Assembly (NCBI GenBank): GCA_964425915.1
Contig: CAYROO010000006.1
Span: forward strand, 62,001-126,000
Direction: 5' to 3'
From: Polycyclovorans sp964425915
GTDB lineage: Bacteria > Pseudomonadota > Gammaproteobacteria > Nevskiales > Nevskiaceae
Length of the DNA stretch: 64,000 bases
Shown: piece by piece, positions 17,958 to 26,542 of the stretch
Layout of the letters: every line of letters begins with the position of its first letter
How positions within the stretch are numbered: the stretch's first letter is position 1
The notes under the pieces: model-generated
The model's input: the letters and a program-made list of their open reading frames with translations, nothing else
Told to the model about the DNA's origin: nothing
The model's database searches: none
Program-made: the position numbers and the translations under genes

Positions 17958-18644
17958 ATGGGCAAGCTCATTCTCACCGATCCCGATGGCAAGACTCGCG
18001 AGATTCCGCTGGAGCGAGAACGCATCACGGTCGGGAGGCACCCCGACAACGATATCGTGCTGGATGACCGCGCGGCCTCCGGGCGCCACGCCGCGATCGT
18101 CACCATCCTGCGGGACAGTTTCCTGGAGGACCTGCAGTCCACCAACGGCACCCTGGTCAACGGGCAGTCGATCAGCAAGCACCCGCTGAGTCACGGTGAT
18201 GTCATCACGCTCGGACGCCACAGCCTGCGATATGAAAGCGAAGCGGCGCCCGCTGAGGACGACTTCGAAAAGACCATGATTCTCCGACCCGGTCAGTTCG
18301 GCGCCGCCTTCGATGCGCAAGTGGAAGCCGCCACCACCGGCAGCCCGCCTCCGCCAGAGGCGCCGAGTCGCCCGATCCTGGGCAAGCTTCGGGTCAGCAG
18401 TGGCGCCAACGCCGGCAAGGAGCTCGAACTGACCAAGGCGCTGACCACCATCGGGCGACCGGGGGTCCAGGTCGCCGCCATCACACGGCGGGCCGACGCG
18501 TACTACATCGTCCAGGTCGGCAGCCAAAGCGGCCCACGACCCAAGGTCAACGGGGTGGAACTGGGCGCCTCCGCGCAGGCCCTGAGCGCGGGCGACACCA
18601 TCGAACTGGCCGGTACCACCATGCAGTTCCTGCGGGTCGACTGA
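17958..18644 (+). CDS. FHA-domain protein with two FHA-like modules
   Basis: 228 aa. The N-terminal FHA domain (about 5-95) has the phosphothreonine-binding residues: GRHPDNDIVLDD, SGRHA and the STNGTLVNG turn. After a linker (about 96-140, DDFEKTMILRPGQ), a second, weaker FHA-like domain (about 141-228) keeps TTIGRPG and PKVNGVEL but lacks the S-x2-H motif and so may not bind phosphate. The linker threonine in FEKTMI is a plausible phosphorylation site for the upstream kinase (inference). ATG at 17958 has AGGTGA eight bases ahead; a GTG at 17946 is less likely. Third gene of the kinase-phosphatase-FHA operon; its stop abuts that of alr. Confidence 0.85.
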   Translation: MGKLILTDPDGKTREIPLERERITVGRHPDNDIVLDDRAASGRHAAIVTILRDSFLEDLQSTNGTLVNGQSISKHPLSHGDVITLGRHSLRYESEAAPAEDDFEKTMILRPGQFGAAFDAQVEAATTGSPPPPEAPSRPILGKLRVSSGANAGKELELTKALTTIGRPGVQVAAITRRADAYYIVQVGSQSGPRPKVNGVELGASAQALSAGDTIELAGTTMQFLRVD

Positions 18645-19730
18645 TCACGCGTTGCGGTAGACGAAGCGGACACGCTGGGTGAGGCCGCAGAACAGCTCAT
18701 AGGCGATGGTGCCCGCATGCCGGGCCACCCGCTCGGCAGGCTGCAGAGGCCCCCACAGCTGCACCGGATCGCCGACACGCGCCGCTGGACAGCTGCGCAG
18801 GTCCACCGTGATCATGTCCATCGACACACGCCCGGCCAGTGGAGCTTTGGCAGCGCCAATCCGCACCGGTGTGCCATTGGGCAGGCAGCGTGGCACGCCA
18901 TCGGCGTAGCCCACCGCCACCACGCCCACCGGCATCCGCTCGGGACAGCGGAAACTTTGCCCATAACCAATGGTGGCGCCTGCCTCGTAATGACGCACGG
19001 CGATCAACCGGCTCTCCAGCGTCATCGCTGGCCGCAGACCGAGGTCTGTCGCGGTGCGATCCTCCAGTGGGCTGGCCCCGTACAGCGCCAGCCCCGGCCG
19101 TACCCAATCGAGCCGGGCCTGCGGCCAGGCGATCAGGCCGGCGGAGTTGGCCACCGAGCGGGGTCCCGGCACACCCGCCAGGGCCTTGGTATAGGCGTCG
19201 ATCTGCTCCAGCGTGAACGGGTTGTCGGGCTCGTCCGCCGACGCCAGGTGGGTGATCCAACCTTGCAGGCGCCAGCCGGGCTGCCGCGCCAGCGCCGCCT
19301 GAAGTCGCGGTACATCTTCCAGGGGAAAGCCCAGCCGGTGCATGCCACTGTCGAGCTTGAACCAGAGATCCACGCGCGCCTGTGGCCCAAGACGGGCCAG
19401 CAGGTCGAGCTGCCAGTGATCATGGACCACCACCTGCAGCGCCTCATAGACCGCCAGCGCGGCCTCCTCCTCGGAAATGATGCCTTCCAGTAACGCAATT
19501 GGCGCGTGCACATGGGCCTGACGCAGATGCATGGCTTCATCCATGCAGGCCACCGCCAGCGCATCGACCCCGGCAGCCGCCAACGTGCGGGCCACCGGCA
19601 CCGCGCCATGCCCGTAACCATCGGCCTTGACCGCCGCCATCACGCGGGCGCCAGGCGCCATCCGTCTCACCACCGCGAGGTTATCCCGTATGGCGGAGAG
19701 GTCGATGGTGGCGGTGACCCGCGGCGTCAC
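18645..19730 (-). CDS. alr: Alanine racemase
   Basis: 361 aa, PLP-dependent. The PLP lysine lies in AAVKADGYGHGA (Lys35) and the opposite-face catalytic tyrosine in GATIGYGQSF; WFKLDSGMHRLGF and SMDMITVDL are further family motifs. It supplies D-alanine for peptidoglycan. Starts with GTG, overlapping the dnaB stop by four bases, so it is translationally coupled to dnaB, an arrangement common in gammaproteobacteria. Confidence 0.95.
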   Translation of the reverse strand: MTPRVTATIDLSAIRDNLAVVRRMAPGARVMAAVKADGYGHGAVPVARTLAAAGVDALAVACMDEAMHLRQAHVHAPIALLEGIISEEEAALAVYEALQVVVHDHWQLDLLARLGPQARVDLWFKLDSGMHRLGFPLEDVPRLQAALARQPGWRLQGWITHLASADEPDNPFTLEQIDAYTKALAGVPGPRSVANSAGLIAWPQARLDWVRPGLALYGASPLEDRTATDLGLRPAMTLESRLIAVRHYEAGATIGYGQSFRCPERMPVGVVAVGYADGVPRCLPNGTPVRIGAAKAPLAGRVSMDMITVDLRSCPAARVGDPVQLWGPLQPAERVARHAGTIAYELFCGLTQRVRFVYRNA

Positions 19731-21085
19731 GGCATGAAACCGTCGTCGTCGTACCCCTGGGCGAGGTTCTCAAAGCGGGTGTACTGGCCAAGGAAGGCCG
19801 TGCGTACGGTGCCGAGCGGGCCGTTACGCTGCTTGACGATGATCAATTCAGCGGTGCCCTTGTCTGCCGAGTCCTTGTTATAGACCTCGTCACGGTAGAC
19901 GAACATCACCAGGTCGGCGTCCTGCTCGATACCGCCAGACTCGCGCAGGTCGCTCATACGCGGACGCTTGTTGTCGCGTTGCTCGACACCGCGGTTGAGC
20001 TGCGACAGCGCGATCACCGGCAGTTCCAGCTCCTTGGCCAGCGCCTTGAGACCACGGGAGATCTCGGAGATCTCGTTGGTGCGGTTCTCTCGCGTCCCGG
20101 GCACCTGCATGAGCTGAATGTAGTCCACCACAATCAGCTGGATGTTGTGCCGCATTTTCATGCGCCGCGCGCGGGCGCGCAGCTCCAGCGGCGACAAGGC
20201 GCCCGTCTGGTCGATGTAGAGCGGCGCTTCCCGGATCAGCCCACCCTGGCTGACCAGGCGGTCCCAGTCGCGATCCTCAAGCTCGCCGCTGCGCAGTCGA
20301 CTCATGTCGATGCGGGCGAACGAGGACAGCATGCGCAAGCCCAGCTGTTCGGCGGGCATTTCCATGGAAAACACGGCGGCGCCCTTCTGCTCGTACATCA
20401 CCACGTGTTCGGCAATGTTGAGTGCCAGCGAGGTTTTGCCCATCGAGGGTCGCCCCGCCAGGATCACCAGGTCGCCAGGATGCAGACCGGTGGTCATGCG
20501 GTCCAGCTCGGTGAATCCAGTGGACAGGCCGGCCAGCGAGCCGCCCTGCTCGCGCAGCAATTCGATCTTGTGTTCCACCTGCGACATGATCTGCGTCATG
20601 TCGAAGTAGCTGGACTGGGCGTGCTCGGTGCTGCTGCGAATGGCGAAAACCTGCTGCTCGGCGAGATCGATCAGCTCGGCTGGCGATCGCCCTTCTGGCC
20701 GATAGCCGGCCTCGGCAATCCCCACCCCAGCAGCGATCAGGCGCCGCAACACCGAGCGCTCGCGGACGATGTCCGCGTAGGCAGTGACGTTGGCCGCACT
20801 CGGGGTATCGTGGGCAAGGCTGCCCAAATACGCCAGGCCACCGGCAGCTTCGAGCTGCTCGCGGCTCCGCAGGTACTCGCTGAGCGTGACGAAATCGCAA
20901 GGTCGGTTGTTGCCAACCAGGTCCGCGATGGCGCGAAACAGCAGCTGGTGATCTTCGCGGTAGAAGTCTTCGGCGCCGATCCGGTCGGCGATGTCGTTCC
21001 AGCAGCGGTTGTCCAGCATCAGGCCGCCCAGCACCGATTGCTCGGCCTCGATCGCGTACGGCGGCAGTTTCGGATCTGTGGCCAT
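19727..21085 (-). CDS. dnaB: Replicative DNA helicase DnaB
   Basis: 452 aa. N-terminal primase-interacting domain (PPYAIEAEQSVLGGLM), then the RecA-like helicase with Walker A AGRPSMGKTSLALN, Walker B IQLIVVDYIQLM and the closing motif QRNGPLGTV. The ATG at 21085 (MATDPKLPPYAIEAEQ) gives the canonical N-terminus; the frame is open further upstream but that part is not DnaB-like and crosses the rplI terminator. The last four bases overlap alr. Confidence 0.95.
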   Translation of the reverse strand: MATDPKLPPYAIEAEQSVLGGLMLDNRCWNDIADRIGAEDFYREDHQLLFRAIADLVGNNRPCDFVTLSEYLRSREQLEAAGGLAYLGSLAHDTPSAANVTAYADIVRERSVLRRLIAAGVGIAEAGYRPEGRSPAELIDLAEQQVFAIRSSTEHAQSSYFDMTQIMSQVEHKIELLREQGGSLAGLSTGFTELDRMTTGLHPGDLVILAGRPSMGKTSLALNIAEHVVMYEQKGAAVFSMEMPAEQLGLRMLSSFARIDMSRLRSGELEDRDWDRLVSQGGLIREAPLYIDQTGALSPLELRARARRMKMRHNIQLIVVDYIQLMQVPGTRENRTNEISEISRGLKALAKELELPVIALSQLNRGVEQRDNKRPRMSDLRESGGIEQDADLVMFVYRDEVYNKDSADKGTAELIIVKQRNGPLGTVRTAFLGQYTRFENLAQGYDDDGFMP

Positions 21086-21111
21086 GGACGGAAGACGCGG
21101 TGGGTTCAACG

Positions 21112-21138
21112 AAAAAGGCCCGCTGCGAGCAGCGGGCC
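21112..21138 (-). terminator. Intrinsic terminator after rplI
   Basis: On the minus strand a perfect 9-bp stem (21130-21138 with 21117-21125, four-base loop) is followed by five T (21116-21112). It lies 27 bases past the rplI stop and just before the dnaB start, separating ribosomal-protein and replication genes. Confidence 0.8.
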
Positions 21139-21164
21139 GTCGAGTGTACGACAGGCCGGAAGCT

Positions 21165-21632
21165 TCAGTCGGCGGCGGCAGCCGCAGACCGCTGGGACTG
21201 CACCACCACCTTGATGGTGGCCTCGACTTCCGAATGCAGCGAGATCGCCACATCGAAGTCGCCGATTTCGCGGAACGGACTCACCAGGCTGATCTCGTTG
21301 CGGTGCAGGTCGAGACCGGCCGCCACAGCGGCGTCGATGATCTCGGAAACCCCCACGGATCCGTAGAGTTTGCCTTCTTCCGATGCCAACACCTTGATCT
21401 GCAGCGTCTTGCCGTTGATCCCGGCCGCCCGCAGCTTGGCGGCGTTGAGACTGTCAGCAGCCTTCTTCACCAGCTCCGCCTTGCGGGCTTCGAACACGGC
21501 CTTATTGGCCTCAGTGGCGGGGAGTGCCTTGCCCTGCGGCAGCAGGAAATTGCGGCCATAGCCCGGCGCCACCTTGACGGTGTCGCCCAGGTCGCCGAGC
21601 TTCTTGATCTTCTCAAGCAGAATGACTTCCAT
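21165..21632 (-). CDS. rplI: 50S ribosomal protein L9
   Basis: 155 aa. Begins with the invariant MEVILLEKIKKLGDLGD and GYGRNFLLPQGKA, then a long connecting helix and the C-terminal domain ending in HSEVEATIKVVV. Binds 23S rRNA domain V and helps hold reading frame. Last of rpsF-rpsR-rplI; no priB or ssb-like gene lies between, unlike enterobacteria. Confidence 0.96.
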   Translation of the reverse strand: MEVILLEKIKKLGDLGDTVKVAPGYGRNFLLPQGKALPATEANKAVFEARKAELVKKAADSLNAAKLRAAGINGKTLQIKVLASEEGKLYGSVGVSEIIDAAVAAGLDLHRNEISLVSPFREIGDFDVAISLHSEVEATIKVVVQSQRSAAAAAD

Positions 21633-21643
21633 CGACGCGCTCC

Positions 21644-21871
21644 TTACTCGTGCTTGTCGGTGTACGGCAGCAGGGCCAGGAAGCGCGCACGCTTGATGGC
21701 GGTGTTCAGCTGACGCTGGTAACGCGACTTGGTGCCGGTGATTCGGGCCGGCACGATCTTGCCGTTCTCACCGATGTACTGCTTCAGGGTGGCGAGATCC
21801 TTGTAATCGATCTGGTCGACGCCTTCAGCGGAAAACTTGCAGGACTTCTTGCGGCGGAAAAAGGCGGCCAT
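21644..21871 (-). CDS. rpsR: 30S ribosomal protein S18
   Basis: 75 aa, complete. Family features: RRKKSCKFSAEGVDQIDYKD in the first third and RITGTKSRYQRQLNTAIKRAR near the end. Forms a heterodimer with S6, encoded just upstream with a 2-base gap. Confidence 0.96.
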   Translation of the reverse strand: MAAFFRRKKSCKFSAEGVDQIDYKDLATLKQYIGENGKIVPARITGTKSRYQRQLNTAIKRARFLALLPYTDKHE

Positions 21872-21873
21872 GA

Positions 21874-22281
21874 TCAGACTCCGGCGTTGTCATCGTCAGC
21901 CGAGTCATCGGCCATCTCGGCGGCCGCACGGCGGTCGCCACGGTCAGACTTCTTCTCGTCGTCCTGTTCCTTGAACAGCGGCGACGGCACCGTCACGGCC
22001 TGCTCCTTGCGGACCACCAGACGGCGCAGCACGGCGTCGTTGAACTTGAACGCGCCTTCAATCTCATTGAGGGTGGCTTCGTCGCACTCAATGTTCATGA
22101 GCACGTAGTGGGCCTTGTGAGCGTTCTGGATGGGATAGGCCAGCTGGCGGCGACCCCAGTCTTCCAGACGGTGCATGGTGCCGCCGGTGGCGGTCACCAT
22201 GTTGCGGTAACGCTCGGTCATGGCCGGAACCTGATCGCTCTGGTCCGGATGCACCATGACCACGATTTCGTAGTGACGCAT
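21874..22281 (-). CDS. rpsF: 30S ribosomal protein S6
   Basis: 135 aa: MRHYEIVVMVHPDQSDQVP at the start, the GRRQLAYPIQNAHKAHYVLM core, and a C-terminal tail rich in acidic residues (after about 115), as in species whose S6 is polyglutamylated. AAGGAG lies 6-7 bases ahead of the ATG. First gene of the operon. Confidence 0.96.
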   Translation of the reverse strand: MRHYEIVVMVHPDQSDQVPAMTERYRNMVTATGGTMHRLEDWGRRQLAYPIQNAHKAHYVLMNIECDEATLNEIEGAFKFNDAVLRRLVVRKEQAVTVPSPLFKEQDDEKKSDRGDRRAAAEMADDSADDDNAGV

Positions 22282-22340
22282 GGAAACTCCTTGTGGACAC
22301 GCCCGATGGACGCGGCTTCCCGAGGGGACGGTGAAGCAAG

Positions 22341-22370
22341 AAAAACACGCCCGGCTGGACGTGAAGGGCG
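22341..22370 (-). terminator. Possible intrinsic terminator between rlmB and rpsF
   Basis: On the minus strand, directly after the rlmB stop, a short CGCCC/GGGCG stem (22366-22370 with 22348-22352) is followed by a T-rich run (22345-22341). The stem is only 5 bp, so strength is uncertain. Confidence 0.45.
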
Positions 22371-22374
22371 CGGA

Positions 22375-23148
22375 TTATGTCGGCCGTGCGCCCCGATTGC
22401 AAGCTACACCGGCGGCGTGCCGTTGGCGCCAGGCCTCGTAAAGACAGACCGCCGCCGCCACCGACACGTTGAGGCTTTCGGTACGGCCGGACATGGGAAT
22501 GCGGACCAGCCGGTCACAATGCTCCCGCGTCAGCCGCCGCATGCCCTCGCCTTCAGCGCCCATGACCAGCACCATCGGCCCGGTCAGATCGGCCTGATAC
22601 AGCGTCTGATCGGCCTCGCCTGCCAATCCGGTGATCCAGTAGCCCAGGGACTGCAGGCGCTCCAAGGTGCGCGACAGGTTGGTCACGGTCACCAGCGGCA
22701 CGCGCTCGGCGCTGCCCGCCGCGGCCTTGCGCGCCACGGCAGTGAGACTGGCCGCACGGTCACGGGGAATGATGACCGCATCGACCCCCACCGCCTCAGC
22801 CGTGCGCAGGCAGGCGCCAAGGTTGTGGGGGTCCTGCACCCCATCAAGCACCAGCAACAAGCGATCCGGTGTGGCCGGGTGGGCCAGTAGGGCATCACCA
22901 TCGATCTGCCGCACCGGTACCGCAGCCATCACGCCCTGATGGCGCAGTCCGGGCAAGCGTAGATCGAGGTCGCCGCGGCCGCAGCGCTGGACCGGGACGC
23001 CCAGGCTGTGGGCCGCCGCGAGCACCTTGCGGGCGCGCTCGTCATTGCGGCTGTCCAGCAGCCAGATCTGATGCGGCTTTTCGTCGGCGTCTTCCAGCGC
23101 GGCGAGGACGGCGTGAAAACCGCCAATGAGGGTTTCGTTAGAGGCCAT
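22375..23148 (-). CDS. rlmB: 23S rRNA (guanosine-2'-O-)-methyltransferase RlmB
   Basis: 257 aa SpoU-class (knotted) methyltransferase. Substrate-binding N-terminal domain (IGGFHAVLAALE), then the SPOUT motifs: LDGVQDPHNLGACLRTAEA, VMGAEGEGMRRLTRE and IPMSGRTESLNVSVAAAV. It 2'-O-methylates G2251 (E. coli numbering) in the ribosomal P-loop. The ATG at 23148 gives the usual N-terminus. Normally next to rnr; here an OmpA-family gene lies between. Confidence 0.93.
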   Translation of the reverse strand: MASNETLIGGFHAVLAALEDADEKPHQIWLLDSRNDERARKVLAAAHSLGVPVQRCGRGDLDLRLPGLRHQGVMAAVPVRQIDGDALLAHPATPDRLLLVLDGVQDPHNLGACLRTAEAVGVDAVIIPRDRAASLTAVARKAAAGSAERVPLVTVTNLSRTLERLQSLGYWITGLAGEADQTLYQADLTGPMVLVMGAEGEGMRRLTREHCDRLVRIPMSGRTESLNVSVAAAVCLYEAWRQRHAAGVACNRGARPT

Positions 23149-23170
23149 GCGCGCAGTGTAGCGGCGCAAA

Positions 23171-23194
23171 CAAAACGGGGCCCGAAGGCCCCGT
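23171..23194 (-). terminator. Intrinsic terminator after the OmpA-family lipoprotein gene
   Basis: On the minus strand an 8-bp stem (23187-23194 with 23175-23182) carries a stabilising TTCG loop and is followed by TTTTGTTTG. It separates the rnr/OmpA-family pair from rlmB. Confidence 0.75.
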
Positions 23195-23223
23195 TGGTAA
23201 ATCTTCCGCCGGTAAGGCTTCGA

Positions 23224-23922
23224 TCAACCGCCCAGGTAGGGCGGCGGCGTCCAGGCCTGGTTCTCCTGACCTTCGATCACCGGCTTGATGACAATATCGA
23301 CGCGCCGGTTGCGGGCCTCGTTGACGTTGTCGCCGGTGCGCACCAGCAGCTCCCGCTCACCCCGACCCTCTTCACGCACGCGGCTGGCCGGTACGCCCTG
23401 GCCCGCGAGGAAGGTTGAGACACTGGCGGCGCGACGCTCGGACAGGCCCTGGTTGTACTGGGCGCTGCCGGTGGTATCGGTGTGACCGACCACATGAATC
23501 ACCGTCTTGTCGTAACTCTTCAGCACATTGGCGATCTTGGCAAAGGTGTTCATGGCACTGGACTGCAGCGTCGCGCTGTTGGTCTCGAAGCTGATGTCGC
23601 TGGCAATGCCGATTTTCAGCGCATCGCCGGACAGCTGGATGATCTGTAGCTCGTCACGGGCGGCTTCGGCAGCCAGCTGCTGTTCCAGCTCCTTACGCTG
23701 CTTGTCCATATAGTTGCCGGCCGCACCGCCCGCCAGCGCCCCCACTACGGCACCGATGTAACGGCCCTTGTCGCCATCCACCTGGTGGCCGGCGACCGCG
23801 CCCAGCACCGCACCGATGGCGGCGCCACGCTTGGTATCACGGTTGGGATCGGTGGCGCAGGCCGAGACGCCGATGGCGGCGGCCGCGACGACGGCGAGAG
23901 ACAGCTGACGTTTGAGAATCAT
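23224..23922 (-). CDS. OmpA-family outer-membrane lipoprotein (YiaD-like)
   Basis: 232 aa. Lipoprotein signal peptide ending in VSAC (Cys about 22), then a glycine-zipper segment (about 33-70: GAAIGAVLGAVAGHQVDG and IGAVVGALAGGAAGNYMD), a short charged helix, and an OmpA-like peptidoglycan-binding domain (HVVGHTDTTGSAQYNQGLSE). Same layout as YiaD/PA0833-type proteins, which tether the outer membrane to the wall. Its ATG overlaps the rnr stop by four bases, with AAGGAA ahead, so translation is coupled to rnr. A terminator follows. Confidence 0.88.
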   Translation of the reverse strand: MILKRQLSLAVVAAAAIGVSACATDPNRDTKRGAAIGAVLGAVAGHQVDGDKGRYIGAVVGALAGGAAGNYMDKQRKELEQQLAAEAARDELQIIQLSGDALKIGIASDISFETNSATLQSSAMNTFAKIANVLKSYDKTVIHVVGHTDTTGSAQYNQGLSERRAASVSTFLAGQGVPASRVREEGRGERELLVRTGDNVNEARNRRVDIVIKPVIEGQENQAWTPPPYLGG

Positions 23923-26261
23923 GAGCGCTTCCTTTTGTGGCCCCGAGACGATGACCGTGATTGTTCTCGGGCGAGCTTAACATCGGATGAACCCTGTCCC
24001 GTGATCAGCTCCAGATCGATCTTGCGTTCATCAAGATTGACCCGGACCACCTTGACCCGCACCGCCTGCCCAAGCTTGTAGACCTGCTGGGTGCGACTGC
24101 CCACCAGTCGCTGGCGCGCCGGATCGAAGGCGTAGTAATCGTTACGCAGGTTGGAGACATGCACCAGCCCTTCGATATAGAGCCCTTTCAGCTCCACAAA
24201 CAGCCCGAAACTGGCGACGCTGATCACGGCACCCTCGTACACCTCGCCGACCCGATGGCGCATGAACTCACACTTCAGCCAGGTGGTGACATCGCGGGTT
24301 GCCTCGTCCGCCCGCCGTTCGGTCATCGAGCAGTGCGCCCCGGCGGCGGTCATGGCGGTGCTGTCGTACTCGAAGCTGTCTGGCTTGCGCTTGCTCATCG
24401 CGTGCGCAATCGCCCGGTGCAGCAATAAGTCAGGATAGCGCCGGATGGGACTGGTGAAATGCGCGTAGTGGGTCAGTGCCAGGCCGAAGTGGCCGACGTT
24501 CTCGGGCTCATAGCGGGCCTGCATGAGCGACCGCATCATCAGCGTCTGTACCACCGACAGGTCGTCCCGCCCCTGGGTCTGCGCCTGCGCCAGCATCGCG
24601 GCATAGTCGGCAGCCTCGGGCTCTGCACCGCCACCAAGCGTGAGCCCGCGCACCGCCAACAGTTCACGCAGCGCCTGCACCTTCAAGGGGTCCGGCTTCT
24701 GGTGGATCCGGTAGAGCGTGGGCACCTTGGCCTTCTCGACGAAGCGGGCCGCCTGCACGTTGGCGGCAATCATGCACTCCTCGATCATGCGGTGCGCGCG
24801 GGTGCGCTGAACCGGCACGATCGCCTCAATCTTGCGCGCCTCGGAGAACTGGATACGGGTCTCAGTGCTGTCAAAATCGATCGCACCCCGTTTCTGGCGC
24901 GCTTTCAGCAAGGCCTCAAACACAGTGGACAGCGTCTGCAGATGCGGCATCAGAGCGCTCAACGCCCGGCCCTGCGCGCCGTCCGGAGCTTCCAATGCGG
25001 CGGCCACATCTTCGTAGATCAAGCGGGCATGGGAGCGCATCACCGCGCGGTAGAAGCGGGATTGCGTGACCTCACCCTCGCGGTCCACCCGCATCTCACA
25101 GACCATGCACAGGCGGTCCACCTGCGGGTTCAATGAGCAGAGCCCGTTGGACAGCTTCTCCGGCAGCATGGGGATGACCTGACGCGGAAAATAAACCGAG
25201 TTGCCGCGCTCGAAAGCTTCCTTGTCGAGTCCACTGCCGGGGTGCACATAGGCCGACACATCGGCGATGGCCACCCACAGACGCCAACCACCACGGGTGC
25301 GCTGAGCGTGCACTGCGTCATCAAAATCGCGGGCGTCAGCACCGTCGATGGTGACCAGTGGCAAGTCGCGCAGGTCCACTCGGTCAGCGGTATCGGCGGG
25401 CCCCACCTCGTCCGGGAGTCGGGCCACTTCGCGCTCCACCGGTTCCGGCCACTGATGTGGAAGGTTGTGCGCGCGGACCGCCACCGCGATCTCCATGCCG
25501 GGCGCCAGATGGTCACCCAGAATTTCCGTCACCTGACCGACCGGCAAGGTTCGGCGACCCGGTGGTTCGATGATGTCGGCCATCACCATCTGGCCGTGCT
25601 GGGCGTTCATCAGGGCATCCGGGGGAATCAGCAAGTCGTGCTGCACCCGCGGATGATCGGGGATGACGTAAGCAATCCCCTGATCGACATGCAGCCGGCC
25701 GACGATGCTGCGACTGGCGCGCTCAATGACCTCGACCACGATGGCCTCGGTGCGCCCGCGGTCGTCGCGGCCACCTGGGCGCACCAGCACGCGATCGCCA
25801 TTCATCAATTCGCGCATCTGCCGCGGCGGCAGGAACAGATCATCGCCGCCGGCATCGGGGATGAGGAATCCGAACCCGTCACGGTGCGCCTGCACGGTGC
25901 CGGGAATCAGGTGCAGCGCGGTGACGGGCCCGTAGGCGCCACGACGGTTCTGGGCAACCTGTCCGTCCCGGGTCATGGCCCCCAGGCGCTTGGCGAGGGC
26001 CTCCTGTTGTGCCAAACGACGCAGTTCGAAGTGACCGATCAGCTCATCGACGGTCATCGGACCGGAGGCTTCGCCCAACACTTCGAGGATCAGCTGGCGG
26101 CTCGGCACCGGGTCGGCGTAGCGCTGCTGCTCATTGGCAAAGGCAGGATCGGACTGTTGCCAGTCGTCGTGGCCGCTCTTGCCGGGACGTGATGCGCGGC
26201 CCTTGTCAGGGGTGGCGGATGAGGGGGGTTTGCGGCGGGAAGGCGGTGTTCTTTTCTTCAT
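23919..26261 (-). CDS. rnr: Ribonuclease R
   Basis: 780 aa 3'-5' exoribonuclease for structured RNA. Order: basic N-terminal helix-turn-helix-like region (about 50-110), cold-shock domains (GTVQAHRDGFGFLIPD), RNB catalytic domain with the metal-binding aspartates in DGADARDFDDAVHA, an S1 domain (GAVISVASFGLFVELKG), and a Lys/Arg-rich tail ending HKRKRS. ATG at 26261; the frame is open further upstream but only into the tRNA-Leu leader. The start codon abuts the divergent tRNA-Leu -35 box. Confidence 0.94.
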   Translation of the reverse strand: MKKRTPPSRRKPPSSATPDKGRASRPGKSGHDDWQQSDPAFANEQQRYADPVPSRQLILEVLGEASGPMTVDELIGHFELRRLAQQEALAKRLGAMTRDGQVAQNRRGAYGPVTALHLIPGTVQAHRDGFGFLIPDAGGDDLFLPPRQMRELMNGDRVLVRPGGRDDRGRTEAIVVEVIERASRSIVGRLHVDQGIAYVIPDHPRVQHDLLIPPDALMNAQHGQMVMADIIEPPGRRTLPVGQVTEILGDHLAPGMEIAVAVRAHNLPHQWPEPVEREVARLPDEVGPADTADRVDLRDLPLVTIDGADARDFDDAVHAQRTRGGWRLWVAIADVSAYVHPGSGLDKEAFERGNSVYFPRQVIPMLPEKLSNGLCSLNPQVDRLCMVCEMRVDREGEVTQSRFYRAVMRSHARLIYEDVAAALEAPDGAQGRALSALMPHLQTLSTVFEALLKARQKRGAIDFDSTETRIQFSEARKIEAIVPVQRTRAHRMIEECMIAANVQAARFVEKAKVPTLYRIHQKPDPLKVQALRELLAVRGLTLGGGAEPEAADYAAMLAQAQTQGRDDLSVVQTLMMRSLMQARYEPENVGHFGLALTHYAHFTSPIRRYPDLLLHRAIAHAMSKRKPDSFEYDSTAMTAAGAHCSMTERRADEATRDVTTWLKCEFMRHRVGEVYEGAVISVASFGLFVELKGLYIEGLVHVSNLRNDYYAFDPARQRLVGSRTQQVYKLGQAVRVKVVRVNLDERKIDLELITGQGSSDVKLAREQSRSSSRGHKRKRS

Positions 26262-26289
26262 TGACTTTTGGGAATCGGATGGACACAAT
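26261..26289 (+). promoter_or_regulatory. Promoter of tRNA-Leu
   Basis: TTGACT (26261-26266), 17 bases, CACAAT (26284-26289), then a GC-rich discriminator typical of stable-RNA promoters. The -35 box shares its first base with the divergent rnr start codon, so polymerase binding here could affect rnr. Confidence 0.65.
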
Positions 26290-26327
26290 GCGCGCCCTGC
26301 AGAGGTCGCGTCAGCGGCAGCTTGCAA

Positions 26328-26412
<85 letters not shown>

Positions 26413-26416
26413 AATT

Positions 26417-26446
26417 AAAAAACCCGGCCATGTGCCGGGTTTTTTG
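26417..26446. terminator. Intrinsic terminator after tRNA-Leu, also facing purA
   Basis: An 8-bp stem AACCCGGC/GCCGGGTT (26421-26428 with 26434-26441) with A-run before and T-run after; usable in both directions. Confidence 0.88.
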
Positions 26447-26542
26447 TGGGTGTGGCGCAGGCACGGGACGCACCATACACCAATCCCTCACCAGCGTCCG
26501 CACCGGCACAGGGTTGTGCCTGCGCCGGCCAGCCCGCTGCGC

